NCBI GenBank assembly: GCA_949288485.1
Contig: CASEKC010000003.1
Span: 115,752 to 179,751 of the forward strand
Origin: an uncultured bacterium
GTDB taxonomy: Bacteria; Bacillota_I; Bacilli_A; RFN20; CAG-826
DNA length: 64,000 nucleotides
Reading direction: 5' to 3'
Position 1 is the first letter of the stretch. Each line of letters opens with the position of its first letter. The position numbers were made by a program, and so were the translations under genes. Below the pieces are notes generated by a model that saw only the letters and a program-made list of their open reading frames with translations, had not been told where the DNA came from and searched no databases. Below, one piece after another: positions 9,314-17,070 of the stretch.

Positions 9314-9354
9314 ATCTATCTCTTTTTTAAAAAAGACACTAATGAAAGTGCCTT
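9302..9354. terminator. Convergent terminators between the cargo operon and minus-strand genes
   Basis: GAGATAG/CTATCTC (9302-9308 and 9316-9322) followed by six T ends the plus-strand operon and overlaps the pseudogene stop. AGACACT/AGTGCCT (9334-9340 and 9347-9353) with an A-run on its left forms the minus-strand terminator and overlaps the last codons of the minus-strand gene. Confidence 0.7.
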
Positions 9355-9791
9355 TGGTAATAATTTTTTATTCTAATTATATTTTCATTACAAGCTAAAT
9401 ATTTGCATCTATTTTTAGCGTGTTCAATATTTAAAAACAATTGGTTTATCTTTATTATTCTTTGATCGGTTTCTGAATTTTTCCAAACTAAAATAATGAA
9501 ATAGAATTTCGATGAAACTAATTTATAATAAAGATTATCTATATTTAAACCATAGTATTTTTCGATATATGATGGAAAATCATTTTTATTTATAATATCG
9601 TTTTTTAAAACATAAAATTCAAATTGTTGAAAATTAGGATTTTTAACCTTTATTAAAGCTCTACCTGAAAATTTACTATAATCATTGTATTTATATAATG
9701 TTTCAAAATATAAATCAAAAGATAAATTTTCGTTATTTATTTGTAAAACTTCATCTATTCGAAGTCCCTTTCTTGTTCCTTTTTCTTCCAT
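9339..9791 (-). CDS. Hypothetical protein downstream of the primase
   Basis: A 150-residue protein with no recognisable family. Its start overlaps the last 37 bases of the primase gene, so translation is likely coupled. It is rich in aromatic residues, Lys and Asn, with alternating hydrophobic patches (FYFIILVWKN) suggesting a beta-rich soluble fold. Position after the primase suggests an accessory role in element replication, but nothing in the sequence proves it. Confidence 0.6.
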   Translation of the reverse strand: MEEKGTRKGLRIDEVLQINNENLSFDLYFETLYKYNDYSKFSGRALIKVKNPNFQQFEFYVLKNDIINKNDFPSYIEKYYGLNIDNLYYKLVSSKFYFIILVWKNSETDQRIIKINQLFLNIEHAKNRCKYLACNENIIRIKNYYQRHFH

Positions 9792-11389
9792 AAATCTTTA
9801 TCCATTTTAACAATTTGAATTTGACTATATTCGGTACCTAATTCTTCAATGATTATTTTTTCTTTGTATCTAGTACTATTTAAGCTTTGCATGAATATTT
9901 TATTTAAATTTGAATCAGTAACTTCTAAATAATGGTAACCATCATTCATGTTACTAAATTCAGCATAACCATCTAATGGATATTCAGTTTCATTTATAAA
10001 AAGTTTTTTAGAAACTAAAAATTCCATTAAATCAGAAATATTATTGGTTTCGTTTTTATTTATACGATATGTTCCAGTATTTAGATAAAAACAAACATCA
10101 TTGTTATTATCTTCCATGATTTCCTTTTGTTTTGCTTTTGCTAAACTTAATAAATCGTTAAATTGAGTATTAACGCTATCATTAGGATTAAATAAAACCC
10201 TAATATCTAAACTATCTTTTGACTCATAACAAGGTTTTTTATTTTTATTTAATCTAAAAGTTGTGCAATGGAGAAAAGGAATTATCAATGAATGATCTTC
10301 TTCAATAATTTTTCCATTTTCAATATAATTTGTTAAATATAATTTTCCTTTTTCTTTATAATATATATCTTCAATTTTATCTGTTAATTCATTAAAAGAC
10401 TGTTGAGTAGATGTTCTATCTTTTTGTATAGCTTCGTTTATATCTTTATATTTAGAATAAATGTTAGATGCGTCATAAAAAAGCAAATTATTTTCTAATA
10501 AAAAACCTTTTAAAACATCTGATGTTTGTCTTCCTGCATTATCATTATCTAAGCATAAAATAAATAATGTTTTTGGTTTCCTTTTAGGATCCATTTCATT
10601 AATTAAGTCTATGTATTTATTGATATTTCCTGTTGAAGAAAGAGCAGTATAAGCATAAGAAACATTACTTTTCGATGTTTTATAATCCTTTCTTAAATCA
10701 AATAGTGATGCCATATCAATTTCACCTTCTGTTACAAATTGAACTTCAAACATTGCTTTCTCATATTCACTCTTAAATAAAGAATTTTTACTCAAATTAT
10801 CATAAGGAAAACTGTAAGTTGTAGAATTTACACCAGCTTGTCTTATATAACGAGTATCTGCATTAGGATTTAAATTTCGCATGATGTAATCTGTTGATAC
10901 AAATTCATTATTTTCGTTTAAATGAATATGCGGAATGTATAATTGATTATCTCTTATTTTTAATCTTAAAACATTACATATATCATCAGCATATTTTATT
11001 CCTCGACTTTTTAAATATTCAGATGCCTTTTTATCGATCTCGTAATTATTTAATTTTTTAGGAACATTTCTATTTTTGTATGAATATTTTTCTTCATATT
11101 TTTTTAAATAATCAACATCATTAATTTTATCGTTATATTTTTCGTGTAAAAAATCCATAGCTTCTTTATAAGAATAAGATTTATCTTGCATAACTAAAGA
11201 GACGATATCATAAGTTTTACCACAAGCAAAACAATGGCAATATGTTTTATTTTTAGATAAATGCATTGATGGATGTTCATCAGTATGATCTGGGTTTAAA
11301 CAATGAAAGGTCTTTTTTAAATCGTATGTAGATAAATGGTGATTTTCTATTAAGTAATCTTCTAAAAATATACTGTAAGGATTTTTCAT
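9755..11389 (-). CDS. DnaG-like primase with CHC2 zinc finger and TOPRIM domain
   Basis: A 544-residue primase that would make RNA primers for element replication or for second-strand synthesis after transfer. The N-terminus holds a CHC2-type zinc site (C30, H35, C53, C56 in CHCFACGKTYD). The TOPRIM core shows the EGEID glutamate (221-225) and the DNDNAG acidic motif (281-286). No helicase motif is present. The SD AAAAGGAG stands 11 bases before the ATG. Transcription starts from a shared-box promoter at 11415-11454. Confidence 0.87.
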   Translation of the reverse strand: MKNPYSIFLEDYLIENHHLSTYDLKKTFHCLNPDHTDEHPSMHLSKNKTYCHCFACGKTYDIVSLVMQDKSYSYKEAMDFLHEKYNDKINDVDYLKKYEEKYSYKNRNVPKKLNNYEIDKKASEYLKSRGIKYADDICNVLRLKIRDNQLYIPHIHLNENNEFVSTDYIMRNLNPNADTRYIRQAGVNSTTYSFPYDNLSKNSLFKSEYEKAMFEVQFVTEGEIDMASLFDLRKDYKTSKSNVSYAYTALSSTGNINKYIDLINEMDPKRKPKTLFILCLDNDNAGRQTSDVLKGFLLENNLLFYDASNIYSKYKDINEAIQKDRTSTQQSFNELTDKIEDIYYKEKGKLYLTNYIENGKIIEEDHSLIIPFLHCTTFRLNKNKKPCYESKDSLDIRVLFNPNDSVNTQFNDLLSLAKAKQKEIMEDNNNDVCFYLNTGTYRINKNETNNISDLMEFLVSKKLFINETEYPLDGYAEFSNMNDGYHYLEVTDSNLNKIFMQSLNSTRYKEKIIIEELGTEYSQIQIVKMDKDLWKKKEQERDFE

Positions 11390-11414
11390 ACTAAAATCGC
11401 TCCTTTTCGAGTAA

Positions 11415-11454
11415 ATATTAACAAAAAATAAGAAATCTGTCCGTTTCAGATAAA
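11415..11454 (-). promoter_or_regulatory. Shared-box promoter of the primase operon
   Basis: On the minus strand, TTTATCTGAAA (11454-11444) abuts a -35 CGGACA (11443-11438), then a 17-base spacer and a -10 TAATAT (11420-11415). The layout equals that of the sites at 895 and 20572, but the spacer palindrome of those sites is absent. This shows that the conserved part is the upstream box plus -35, not the hairpin. Confidence 0.68.
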
Positions 11455-11485
11455 TGAAGAAAATAATTTTAAAATAATATTAAAA

Positions 11486-11568
11486 TGATATTGTAATAAT
11501 AATATAAATAATATATAATGATAATATCATATTGATAATGCTGTGATATTATATTATTATTAAGGAGG
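11486..11568 (+). promoter_or_regulatory. parA promoter with inverted repeats (candidate operator/partition site)
   Basis: A -35 TTGTAA (11491-11496), 17-base spacer and -10 TATAAT (11514-11519) lie among repeats: AATAATAATATAA (11495-11507) is inverted at 11549-11561, and ATGATA-A-TATCAT is a palindrome at 11518-11530. TGATATT-type words occur three times. The SD AAGGAGG is at 11562-11568. Such repeats beside parA commonly bind the partner protein for autoregulation and segregation; that role is inferred here. Confidence 0.6.
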
Positions 11569-11577
11569 TATCAAGAT

Positions 11578-12339
11578 ATGAGTAGAGTAATATCGTTTTG
11601 TAATCAAAAGGGTGGAGTTGGTAAAACTACATCATGTGCAAATCTAGGTTTATGTTTATCAAAAAAAGGTTATAAAGTCTTATGTATTGATTTTGATCCA
11701 CAAGCAAATTTAACCAATTGTTTAACAACAGAAGAGATGATTGAACTAGATAAAAATAATCATTTTAATACAATCCTTGATTTATTTTTCACTGATAAAC
11801 CTTTTTCTAAAGTTGTTATTCACTCAAAAGAAAATTTGGATTTATTACCCGCTTCTTTAGCATTATCTAAGTTTAATGCTTTTGTTAAAGATTCAGCAGA
11901 TGATCGTTTTAAATTAAGAAGTTTAATAAAAACTGCTAAATTAAGAGAAAAGTATGATTACATTTTGGTTGATTCATGCCCTACGATTGATACTTTAGTA
12001 TTTAATGTTTTATTTGCTTCTGATGAAATAATAATTCCTGTTAAAATTTCAGAATTTTCTTATCAAGGAATGTTAAGTTTTGTTTCCACGATTAATGCAG
12101 TAAATAATACTGGAATAACAGATTTAACAATTAAAGGTTTCTTAATTAATCAATATGAACCAAGAAGAACACTTGATAAGGAATTAGAAGAAAAAATTAA
12201 TGAAGTAGCAAAAGAAGCAGAAGTACCTGTTTTTAAAACTAAAATACGTAATTTAGCTGAAATTGAAAGGTTTAATATTTCTCTTTCAGATGTTAACGAA
12301 GATTTTAAAAAATTCACTGAAGAGTTTTTGAGTTTATAG
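11578..12339 (+). CDS. parA: ParA/Soj-type partition ATPase
   Basis: A 253-residue deviant-Walker ATPase for segregation of the element. The deviant Walker A KGGVGKTT is at residues 10-17, FDPQAN near 39-44 (A' motif) and DYILVDSCP near 126-134 (Walker B). There is no N-terminal HTH, so this is the short type Ib-like form whose partner usually does the DNA binding. The ATG follows a strong AAGGAGG SD. The partner is probably the 73-residue protein at 12356. Confidence 0.92.
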   Translation: MSRVISFCNQKGGVGKTTSCANLGLCLSKKGYKVLCIDFDPQANLTNCLTTEEMIELDKNNHFNTILDLFFTDKPFSKVVIHSKENLDLLPASLALSKFNAFVKDSADDRFKLRSLIKTAKLREKYDYILVDSCPTIDTLVFNVLFASDEIIIPVKISEFSYQGMLSFVSTINAVNNTGITDLTIKGFLINQYEPRRTLDKELEEKINEVAKEAEVPVFKTKIRNLAEIERFNISLSDVNEDFKKFTEEFLSL

Positions 12340-12355
12340 ATGTGGAGGGAAAAAT

Positions 12356-12577
12356 ATGAATAAAAAACTTTTACAAGCTAACGACGGATTAGCAAATGAT
12401 TTATTAGAGAATAAACCTGCAAGAGTGACTAAAAAGAAAGATAAAAAACCAGTTATCTTTTATCCAGACGAAGAATTATATGAACAAATTAAAGAAAGTG
12501 CTGTAGAATATGGTCTTTCTTATTCTTCAATGATTATTTTTATTCTTAAAGAATATTATAGAAATAAAAATAAATAG
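12356..12577 (+). CDS. Small DNA-binding partner of ParA (RHH-like)
   Basis: A 73-residue protein: Lys/Arg-rich N-terminus, then KPVIFYPDEELYEQIKESA and SYSSMIIFILKEYYRNK, matching the strand-helix-helix pattern of a ribbon-helix-helix (CopG/ParG-like) protein. It lies 16 bases after parA with an SD GGAGGG. It would bind the repeats before parA and stimulate the ATPase. The call rests on pattern, size and position. Confidence 0.7.
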   Translation: MNKKLLQANDGLANDLLENKPARVTKKKDKKPVIFYPDEELYEQIKESAVEYGLSYSSMIIFILKEYYRNKNK

Positions 12578-12581
12578 ATAT

Positions 12582-13001
12582 ATGAAAAAGGGATTAAAAT
12601 TATTACCATTGTTAGCAATGGGACTATTTGCAATATCATCATGTGGTGCTAAAGGATATTATGAGAGTACTTATCCTAATTTAAAAGGGGTGCTTTATTA
12701 TCCTAGTAGAAAGGAAGATGTTAAAGATTATAACCATGCTCATCAATATGCAACACCAAAAGAGTTAGATCAAATGATTGCTAAGTATGAAAACGAAGAA
12801 GGCTTTGAACGTTTTCATATTGATGACTTTGGCTCGATAAATTACTGTTTTGATTGTGGCAATTGTAATCTTGGCAGTTTACGAGATGAAGAATTATGCA
12901 ATAAATGTCATAGTAATGAATATAAAGAAGTAAACTCTGATTATGATGTAATTTATTTATGCGATGAGATTGTTCTTAGAATTTACATCCCAATTGTTTA
13001 A
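12582..13001 (+). CDS. Lipoprotein with cysteine-rich zinc-ribbon-like region
   Basis: A 139-residue protein with a signal peptide ending in a lipobox (AISSC, Cys at about residue 21), so it is anchored on the outer face of the membrane. Near residues 88-112 it has CFDCGNC and CNKCH, a zinc-ribbon-like arrangement unusual outside the cytoplasm. It starts four bases after the preceding stop, in the parA operon. It may be a surface factor for mating or exclusion. No family recognised. Confidence 0.7.
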   Translation: MKKGLKLLPLLAMGLFAISSCGAKGYYESTYPNLKGVLYYPSRKEDVKDYNHAHQYATPKELDQMIAKYENEEGFERFHIDDFGSINYCFDCGNCNLGSLRDEELCNKCHSNEYKEVNSDYDVIYLCDEIVLRIYIPIV

Positions 13002-13047
13002 AAAAAATAAAAATTTTTAAAAAAAGTGAATAAATTTTTAAATTCCA

Positions 13048-13081
13048 GCATTCTTGTATATAGAAGGATATTTTTATCCTT
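13048..13081 (+). repeat. Partial interspersed-repeat match plus hairpin
   Basis: AGCATTCTTGTA (13048-13059) equals the first conserved part of the repeat found at 34806 and, inverted, at 63525. It is followed by a different hairpin, AAGGATA-TTTT-TATCCTT (13064-13081), just before the small gene at 13112. The hairpin may act as an attenuator or operator for the restriction-modification operon. The 12-base match could be chance. Confidence 0.4.
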
Positions 13082-13111
13082 TCTTAACCAATACAAGGAG
13101 GAATTTAATTT

Positions 13112-13285
13112 ATGTATATTGATGAAGAATTAAAAGAGACACTTATTGAAACTATTATTTTAGCTAAAGGAGAGGAAAATTTAACTAAATTTGATAAAAG
13201 AAATATCATCAGATATTTAGAGAACAAGATTTCTTTCGATCAATTATTGAAAATGGTGTTAAAAAAATTTTAAATTATCTATAAT
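13112..13285 (+). CDS. Small 57-residue protein before the second restriction-modification pair
   Basis: ATG at 13112, stop at 13283-13285, with a strong SD AAGGAGG at 13095-13101. The product is acidic at first and basic at the end; the segment IIRYLENKISFDQLLKMV looks like two short helices, vaguely like small antitoxin or regulatory proteins. It ends 27 bases before the methyltransferase gene. A controller role for the restriction-modification genes is possible, but there is no clear HTH. Confidence 0.6.
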
Positions 13286-13312
13286 AAAAATGTTTGAAAG
13301 GAATTTTTATTT

Positions 13313-14326
13313 ATGACTGATTTGGAAGAAAAAAAGTTGAATGGAAGATTTTTTACTATAACAAATCCTTTTTATCATAATACTTTTTTTGATTGGATAA
13401 ATAAAATACCTGTTAAAAAAAGACAAAAAGCAATTGAACCTTTTGCTGGAAGTAATAATATTATAAAAATGTTATATGATCTAGGTTTTGATGATATTGA
13501 ATGGTTTTCTTATGATATAAAAGAGCCAACTTATAATTGTTTCCCTGATGTAAAAATAAAAATACAAGACACAATTAAAAATTTTCCAAAAGTAAATGAC
13601 TGTTATTTAGCTATAACAAACCCACCATATTTGGCTAAAAATTCTGCAACACGTTCTAATATAAATTTCGAATATCCTGAATATGATGATTTGTATAAAA
13701 AGTGTTTAGAAGTTATGCTAAAAAATTGTGAATATGTTGCTGCAATTATTCCGGAATCGTTTATAACTTCAAATACTTTTTTTGAAAGGGTAAATCGTAT
13801 TATATCGTTGAATTGCAAAATGTTTGATGATACAGATTGCCCAGTTTGCCTTGCGATGTTTTCACCAATAGAAGAAAATGATCTAAAGCGAGGATTTGAC
13901 ATCTATTCTAGTTCTTCCTATAAATCGTTAGGAAAATATAATGTTATAAAAGAAAAAAATAATATTCATGATAATAAATTTATAAAATGGAATTTTAATG
14001 ATCCAAAGGGAAATATAGGAATTATTTGTATCGATAATAATGTTTGTCCTTCAATTAATTTTTGTTTGGGAAATACTATTAAAAAAAATAAGGTTAAAGT
14101 TAGTTCGAGATCAATAACAAGAGTTTCTGGGCTTCCTAAAGATGTTAATTTAAACAAATTTTTAAATATTTGTAATGAAGTATTAAAAAGATATCGTGAA
14201 GGATGTTCTGATATATTTTTAACTTCTTTTAAAGGATTAAGGAAAGATAATAAATATAGAAGAAGGTTAGATTTTACTACTGCTAGAGCAATATTATCAA
14301 CTTCATTGGAGATATATTATGATTAA
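13313..14326 (+). CDS. N6-adenine DNA methyltransferase (NPPY type)
   Basis: A 337-residue methyltransferase, the modification half of a second restriction-modification system. Motif I is EPFAGSNN (42-49) and the catalytic motif IV is TNPPYL (102-107), with PESF (about 150) downstream. The SD GAAAGGA precedes the ATG by about 9 bases. Its last 8 bases overlap the start of the nuclease-like gene, indicating coupled translation. The target site is unknown. Confidence 0.82.
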   Translation: MTDLEEKKLNGRFFTITNPFYHNTFFDWINKIPVKKRQKAIEPFAGSNNIIKMLYDLGFDDIEWFSYDIKEPTYNCFPDVKIKIQDTIKNFPKVNDCYLAITNPPYLAKNSATRSNINFEYPEYDDLYKKCLEVMLKNCEYVAAIIPESFITSNTFFERVNRIISLNCKMFDDTDCPVCLAMFSPIEENDLKRGFDIYSSSSYKSLGKYNVIKEKNNIHDNKFIKWNFNDPKGNIGIICIDNNVCPSINFCLGNTIKKNKVKVSSRSITRVSGLPKDVNLNKFLNICNEVLKRYREGCSDIFLTSFKGLRKDNKYRRRLDFTTARAILSTSLEIYYD

Positions 14327-15248
14327 GTTGACTATTGATGAAATAAATAGATACGTACTTCCCGAAAAAATTAATTTTGATAATCAAACTGAAATTTTGA
14401 ATAAAGAAAACTATATTAATCTGACCAAGATGTTAAAATTTATCGAAAATAATGGTAATATTATTAAAGATTTTTATAATTTGAAGAAGAAAGAATTTGA
14501 GGATAAATATAGACATTTAAATTTTCCTAGACTTTATAGTGATTTAGATAATTTTTTGATCAAGATAGACAACTATTCCAAAAAATGGAATTTAGATAAA
14601 AATTTTGTCATTAGAAATTGCATTATAGATTCGATTTTTAGAAATTCATTTGTTATTGATCCGAAAAGGCAAAATCCTTATGAAACTGTTGTTTTAAATT
14701 TTTTAAAACAATTTGACGATTTAGGTATATTTGAGGAACCTATTCATATCCCCCCAAATAATAAAAACAGTAAATATGTATATAAAGGAATGATTGTAGA
14801 TAACAATGTTAAGAAAACTGTTGTAGAACCGACGCCCTCAATCGATTTTATATGGAAATATACCTTCAATAACAAGGTCCTTAATTTTTATGTTTCACAT
14901 AAATATACAGATGGTAGTGGATCGGCGCAAAAAAATCAAATGAAAGAGTTGGTATCTTTTATAGATAATGCTAATCTTTCAACCCGAATTGATTCATATT
15001 TTATCGCTTTAATGGATGGGAATTATTATAAAAACAATTGCTTTCCCAATACAAAAAGTAAAGATGTTATATATGACTATATAAGAAAACACCTTATTAG
15101 GTCTGATTATTTGATTAATTGCGATTCGTATGAATTATATTACATTGTTTTGAAAGCTATAAAAACTTGGCTCAATTATAACTTTGATGAAAACGTTATA
15201 AAAGAAGAGGTTTTAAAGTTAGATATTTTATTAACTAAATCTTTTTAA
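14319..15248 (+). CDS. Putative type II restriction endonuclease
   Basis: A 309-residue protein overlapping the methyltransferase by 8 bases. The segment around residues 170-205 (SIDFIW ... FYVSHKYTDGSGSAQKNQ) resembles the acidic-strand-then-Lys core of PD-(D/E)XK endonucleases, with the GSGSAQ turn common in type II enzymes. The rest is mostly helical. Identification rests on this motif and on the partner gene; I cannot name an isoschizomer. No terminator follows directly. Confidence 0.68.
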   Translation: MIKLTIDEINRYVLPEKINFDNQTEILNKENYINLTKMLKFIENNGNIIKDFYNLKKKEFEDKYRHLNFPRLYSDLDNFLIKIDNYSKKWNLDKNFVIRNCIIDSIFRNSFVIDPKRQNPYETVVLNFLKQFDDLGIFEEPIHIPPNNKNSKYVYKGMIVDNNVKKTVVEPTPSIDFIWKYTFNNKVLNFYVSHKYTDGSGSAQKNQMKELVSFIDNANLSTRIDSYFIALMDGNYYKNNCFPNTKSKDVIYDYIRKHLIRSDYLINCDSYELYYIVLKAIKTWLNYNFDENVIKEEVLKLDILLTKSF

Positions 15249-15353
15249 AAAGGCGAAAACGATTTAAAAAGAAGTTAATGAAATTCTATTCGCTAATAAA
15301 GCTAGATTTAAAAAAGATTTTTAGTATGGAAGGAAAACATATATAATTTTATT

Positions 15354-15455
15354 GTCCGCTCATATAACGTTAAACTTGGAGCAGTGAAAGGAAGCGTCTT
15401 TGAAATCCGAGTAGCGTAAGTTGACCTTTAGGTAATGCTCTCCAAAGGTCTTCAA
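15354..15455 (+). ncRNA. Candidate structured RNA downstream of the restriction genes
   Basis: This stretch is noticeably richer in G and C than its surroundings and has no good reading frame. CTTGGA pairs with TCCGAG around an inner AAAG/CTTT stem. Then GACCTTT...AAAGGTC encloses GG/CC with one bulged A, closing a 9-pair hairpin. A TATAAT at 15342-15347 could start it. No terminator is seen. It could be a small RNA, a remnant of a mobile RNA, or a leader for the gene at 15481. Confidence 0.35.
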
Positions 15456-15480
15456 TAAATTTAATATCTATAAATAAAAT

Positions 15481-15651
15481 ATGACTTTAGAAGATTACAA
15501 GAAACAAATAGAGAATTACTTAATCAATTCGAAAGTGGAAAAATCACTTATAAAAAGTTGGATGAAAGCATACGAGAAAGATATAGAAGATGCATACAAT
15601 AAGAATTGGAAAGTGAAAGAAATCGCTCTTCCTATGATTTTAGGACTTTAA
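15481..15651 (+). CDS. Small 56-residue protein
   Basis: ATG at 15481 to TAA at 15649-15651, encoding a charged, probably helical protein (start MTLEDYKKQIENYL, then a basic and acidic middle with KSWMKAYEKDIEDAY). Its codon pattern looks like coding DNA, and the length resembles small conserved proteins of mobile elements. No SD is visible, so it may be translated weakly or without leader. Function unknown. Confidence 0.45.
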   Translation: MTLEDYKKQIENYLINSKVEKSLIKSWMKAYEKDIEDAYNKNWKVKEIALPMILGL

Positions 15652-15674
15652 AATTAAATTTATATTCTTCAAGG

Positions 15675-15706
15675 CACGGACAAAACCGTGTCTTTTGTTT
15701 TATAAT
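15675..15706 (+). promoter_or_regulatory. Hairpin site like the shared promoters, before the gene at 15765
   Basis: CACGG/CCGTG palindrome (15675-15679, 15686-15690) with CGGACA (15677-15682) and TATAAT (15701-15706), spaced by 18 bases. It resembles the promoter hairpins at 904 and 20581 but lacks the TTTATCTGA box. It may instead be the terminator of the upstream genes, since a T-rich run follows. A second possible promoter, TTGTTG-17-TATACT (15711-15739), lies closer to the gene. Confidence 0.45.
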
Positions 15707-15764
15707 TTAATTGTTGTCAATTATCTTGTATTGTATACTAAAAATAATTGTTGTAGAGGGTTTT

Positions 15765-16139
15765 ATGGCAAAAGAATTAAAAGATAAAATATTAAACGAA
15801 ATAGAAAAATATTCTAATACTTATGATCTGACTTTAGAAAATTTAGAAAAAGAATACATAAAGAAAGGTTATAGTAAAGAAGAAGTAGATGAAGCTGTTT
15901 CTTCTTTAGTTGAAATACAATTTATTAAATACGAAGGAAAACTATTAAAATCAAACAGAAAGACAAAGAAAAATACTTTAATAAATGGTTTATTAATGTC
16001 AATTGGGCTTATTATTATCATTTTAGGTGTTTCCTTGTTCTTAGGATTAAATAACGGGTTAGGAATAATTGCTTTAGTTGCTGGTATTGTTTTGGGTATT
16101 ATTTTTATTGTTGCTGGTTTTAAATATAAAAAGCGATAA
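15765..16139 (+). CDS. Small membrane protein with winged-helix-like N-terminus
   Basis: A 124-residue protein. Residues 1-60 are charged and helical, with a pattern like a small winged helix; residues ~72-93 and ~97-118 are two membrane segments, ending in KYKKR. I use the ATG at 15765 behind AGAGGG rather than a TTG at 15711. It is the last plus-strand gene before a perfect palindromic terminator shared with the opposite operon. It could sense or anchor element functions at the membrane; no family recognised. Confidence 0.65.
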   Translation: MAKELKDKILNEIEKYSNTYDLTLENLEKEYIKKGYSKEEVDEAVSSLVEIQFIKYEGKLLKSNRKTKKNTLINGLLMSIGLIIIILGVSLFLGLNNGLGIIALVAGIVLGIIFIVAGFKYKKR

Positions 16140-16170
16140 AAGTATAAAAATAATATAAAATATTTATTTA

Positions 16171-16194
16171 AAAAGAGGGAATATTCCCTCTTTT
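16171..16194. terminator. Bidirectional terminator (perfect 24-base palindrome)
   Basis: AAAAGAGGGAAT and its exact complement form a 12-pair stem with A- and T-rich flanks on both sides. It ends the plus-strand gene at 16139 and the seven-gene minus-strand operon ending at 16195. Confidence 0.85.
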
Positions 16195-16764
16195 TTAGCA
16201 CATTGTCATTCCACCATCATTATCTTTAATTTCTGGTTCTTTTTCTTTACCCATAAGTTTTTCATCAGGTTTAAGAACTTTACCATCTTTATAAATTTTA
16301 GTTTCGATTCCTAAATGATTAAGAAAATCAATTGCTAATTGCAATTTTTCTGTATCAGTAATAGGAGTAGTTCTAATTTCATAAGCTGGTGCTGTATAGA
16401 AAATATCTGCTTTCCCTGCATTAATTAAAGCCTCTGAAGTATGATCTTTAACCTCTTCTTGAATTTCTTTAATTAATTTAGATAATTGAGTAAGTTCATC
16501 GGCTAAATCCTTAATATGTTTTTTTGTTAACTCTGATTTTTTTTCAGTAATTTCTTTCTCTAAAGATTTACTATCCTTTAGATAATCTTGAGTTAAATAT
16601 GTTTTTTTATCTAAGTCCTCTTCATCTTCGATAGCTGAAGTTTTTTCGTTAATATAATTAGTTAATCTTTCCGATTCTTCTTTTAAATTATTAATAACAA
16701 ATTTTCCAGTTTCTGGATTATAAACTTCTTCTTCAAATTTAAAAAATTTTTCTTTCTTTTTCAT
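16195..16764 (-). CDS. Coiled-coil cargo protein with DNDGGMTM tail
   Basis: A 189-residue protein, mostly charged helix with heptad-like spacing (about residues 25-110), then a small globular part (YTAPAYEIRTTPI...), and a C-terminus EIKDNDGGMTMC. The last 29 bases of shared sequence match the kinase gene at 8578-8606 with one difference, though the genes lie on opposite strands 7.6 kb apart. It is the last gene of the minus operon, seven bases after its neighbour. Function unknown; it may be delivered to recipients if the tail is a signal. Confidence 0.68.
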   Translation of the reverse strand: MKKKEKFFKFEEEVYNPETGKFVINNLKEESERLTNYINEKTSAIEDEEDLDKKTYLTQDYLKDSKSLEKEITEKKSELTKKHIKDLADELTQLSKLIKEIQEEVKDHTSEALINAGKADIFYTAPAYEIRTTPITDTEKLQLAIDFLNHLGIETKIYKDGKVLKPDEKLMGKEKEPEIKDNDGGMTMC

Positions 16765-16771
16765 AAAATAA

Positions 16772-17068
16772 TTATTTCCTTTCTAACTCAATAAGTCTTA
16801 AAACTTCTTTTTTATAAATATTTCCTTCATCTAAAATTTTTTGTAATTCATTAATGATTTGCTGATCAGAAAATGATAAAGACACAATAATATGAAAGAA
16901 ATCATCGTCATCTATTTTATTAAAGTCGAATTCGATATATGAATATCCCTTTAAAGATGAATTAAAATATTTTTGAAATCTATTTTGTGGCTTTCCGTAA
17001 ATAATTCTTTCTTTAAAACCATTAGCGATTAAATATTCTTTAGCAACAGTAAATATATTATTATTCAT
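16772..17068 (-). CDS. Hypothetical 98-residue protein
   Basis: A small soluble protein of no known family, two bases after the previous stop in the minus operon and therefore coupled. It contains an acidic stretch DFNKIDDDDFFHIIV in the middle and a helical C-terminus. It lacks the shared tail. Context suggests an accessory function expressed with the DprA-like gene. Confidence 0.6.
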   Translation of the reverse strand: MNNNIFTVAKEYLIANGFKERIIYGKPQNRFQKYFNSSLKGYSYIEFDFNKIDDDDFFHIIVSLSFSDQQIINELQKILDEGNIYKKEVLRLIELERK

Positions 17069-17070
17069 AA

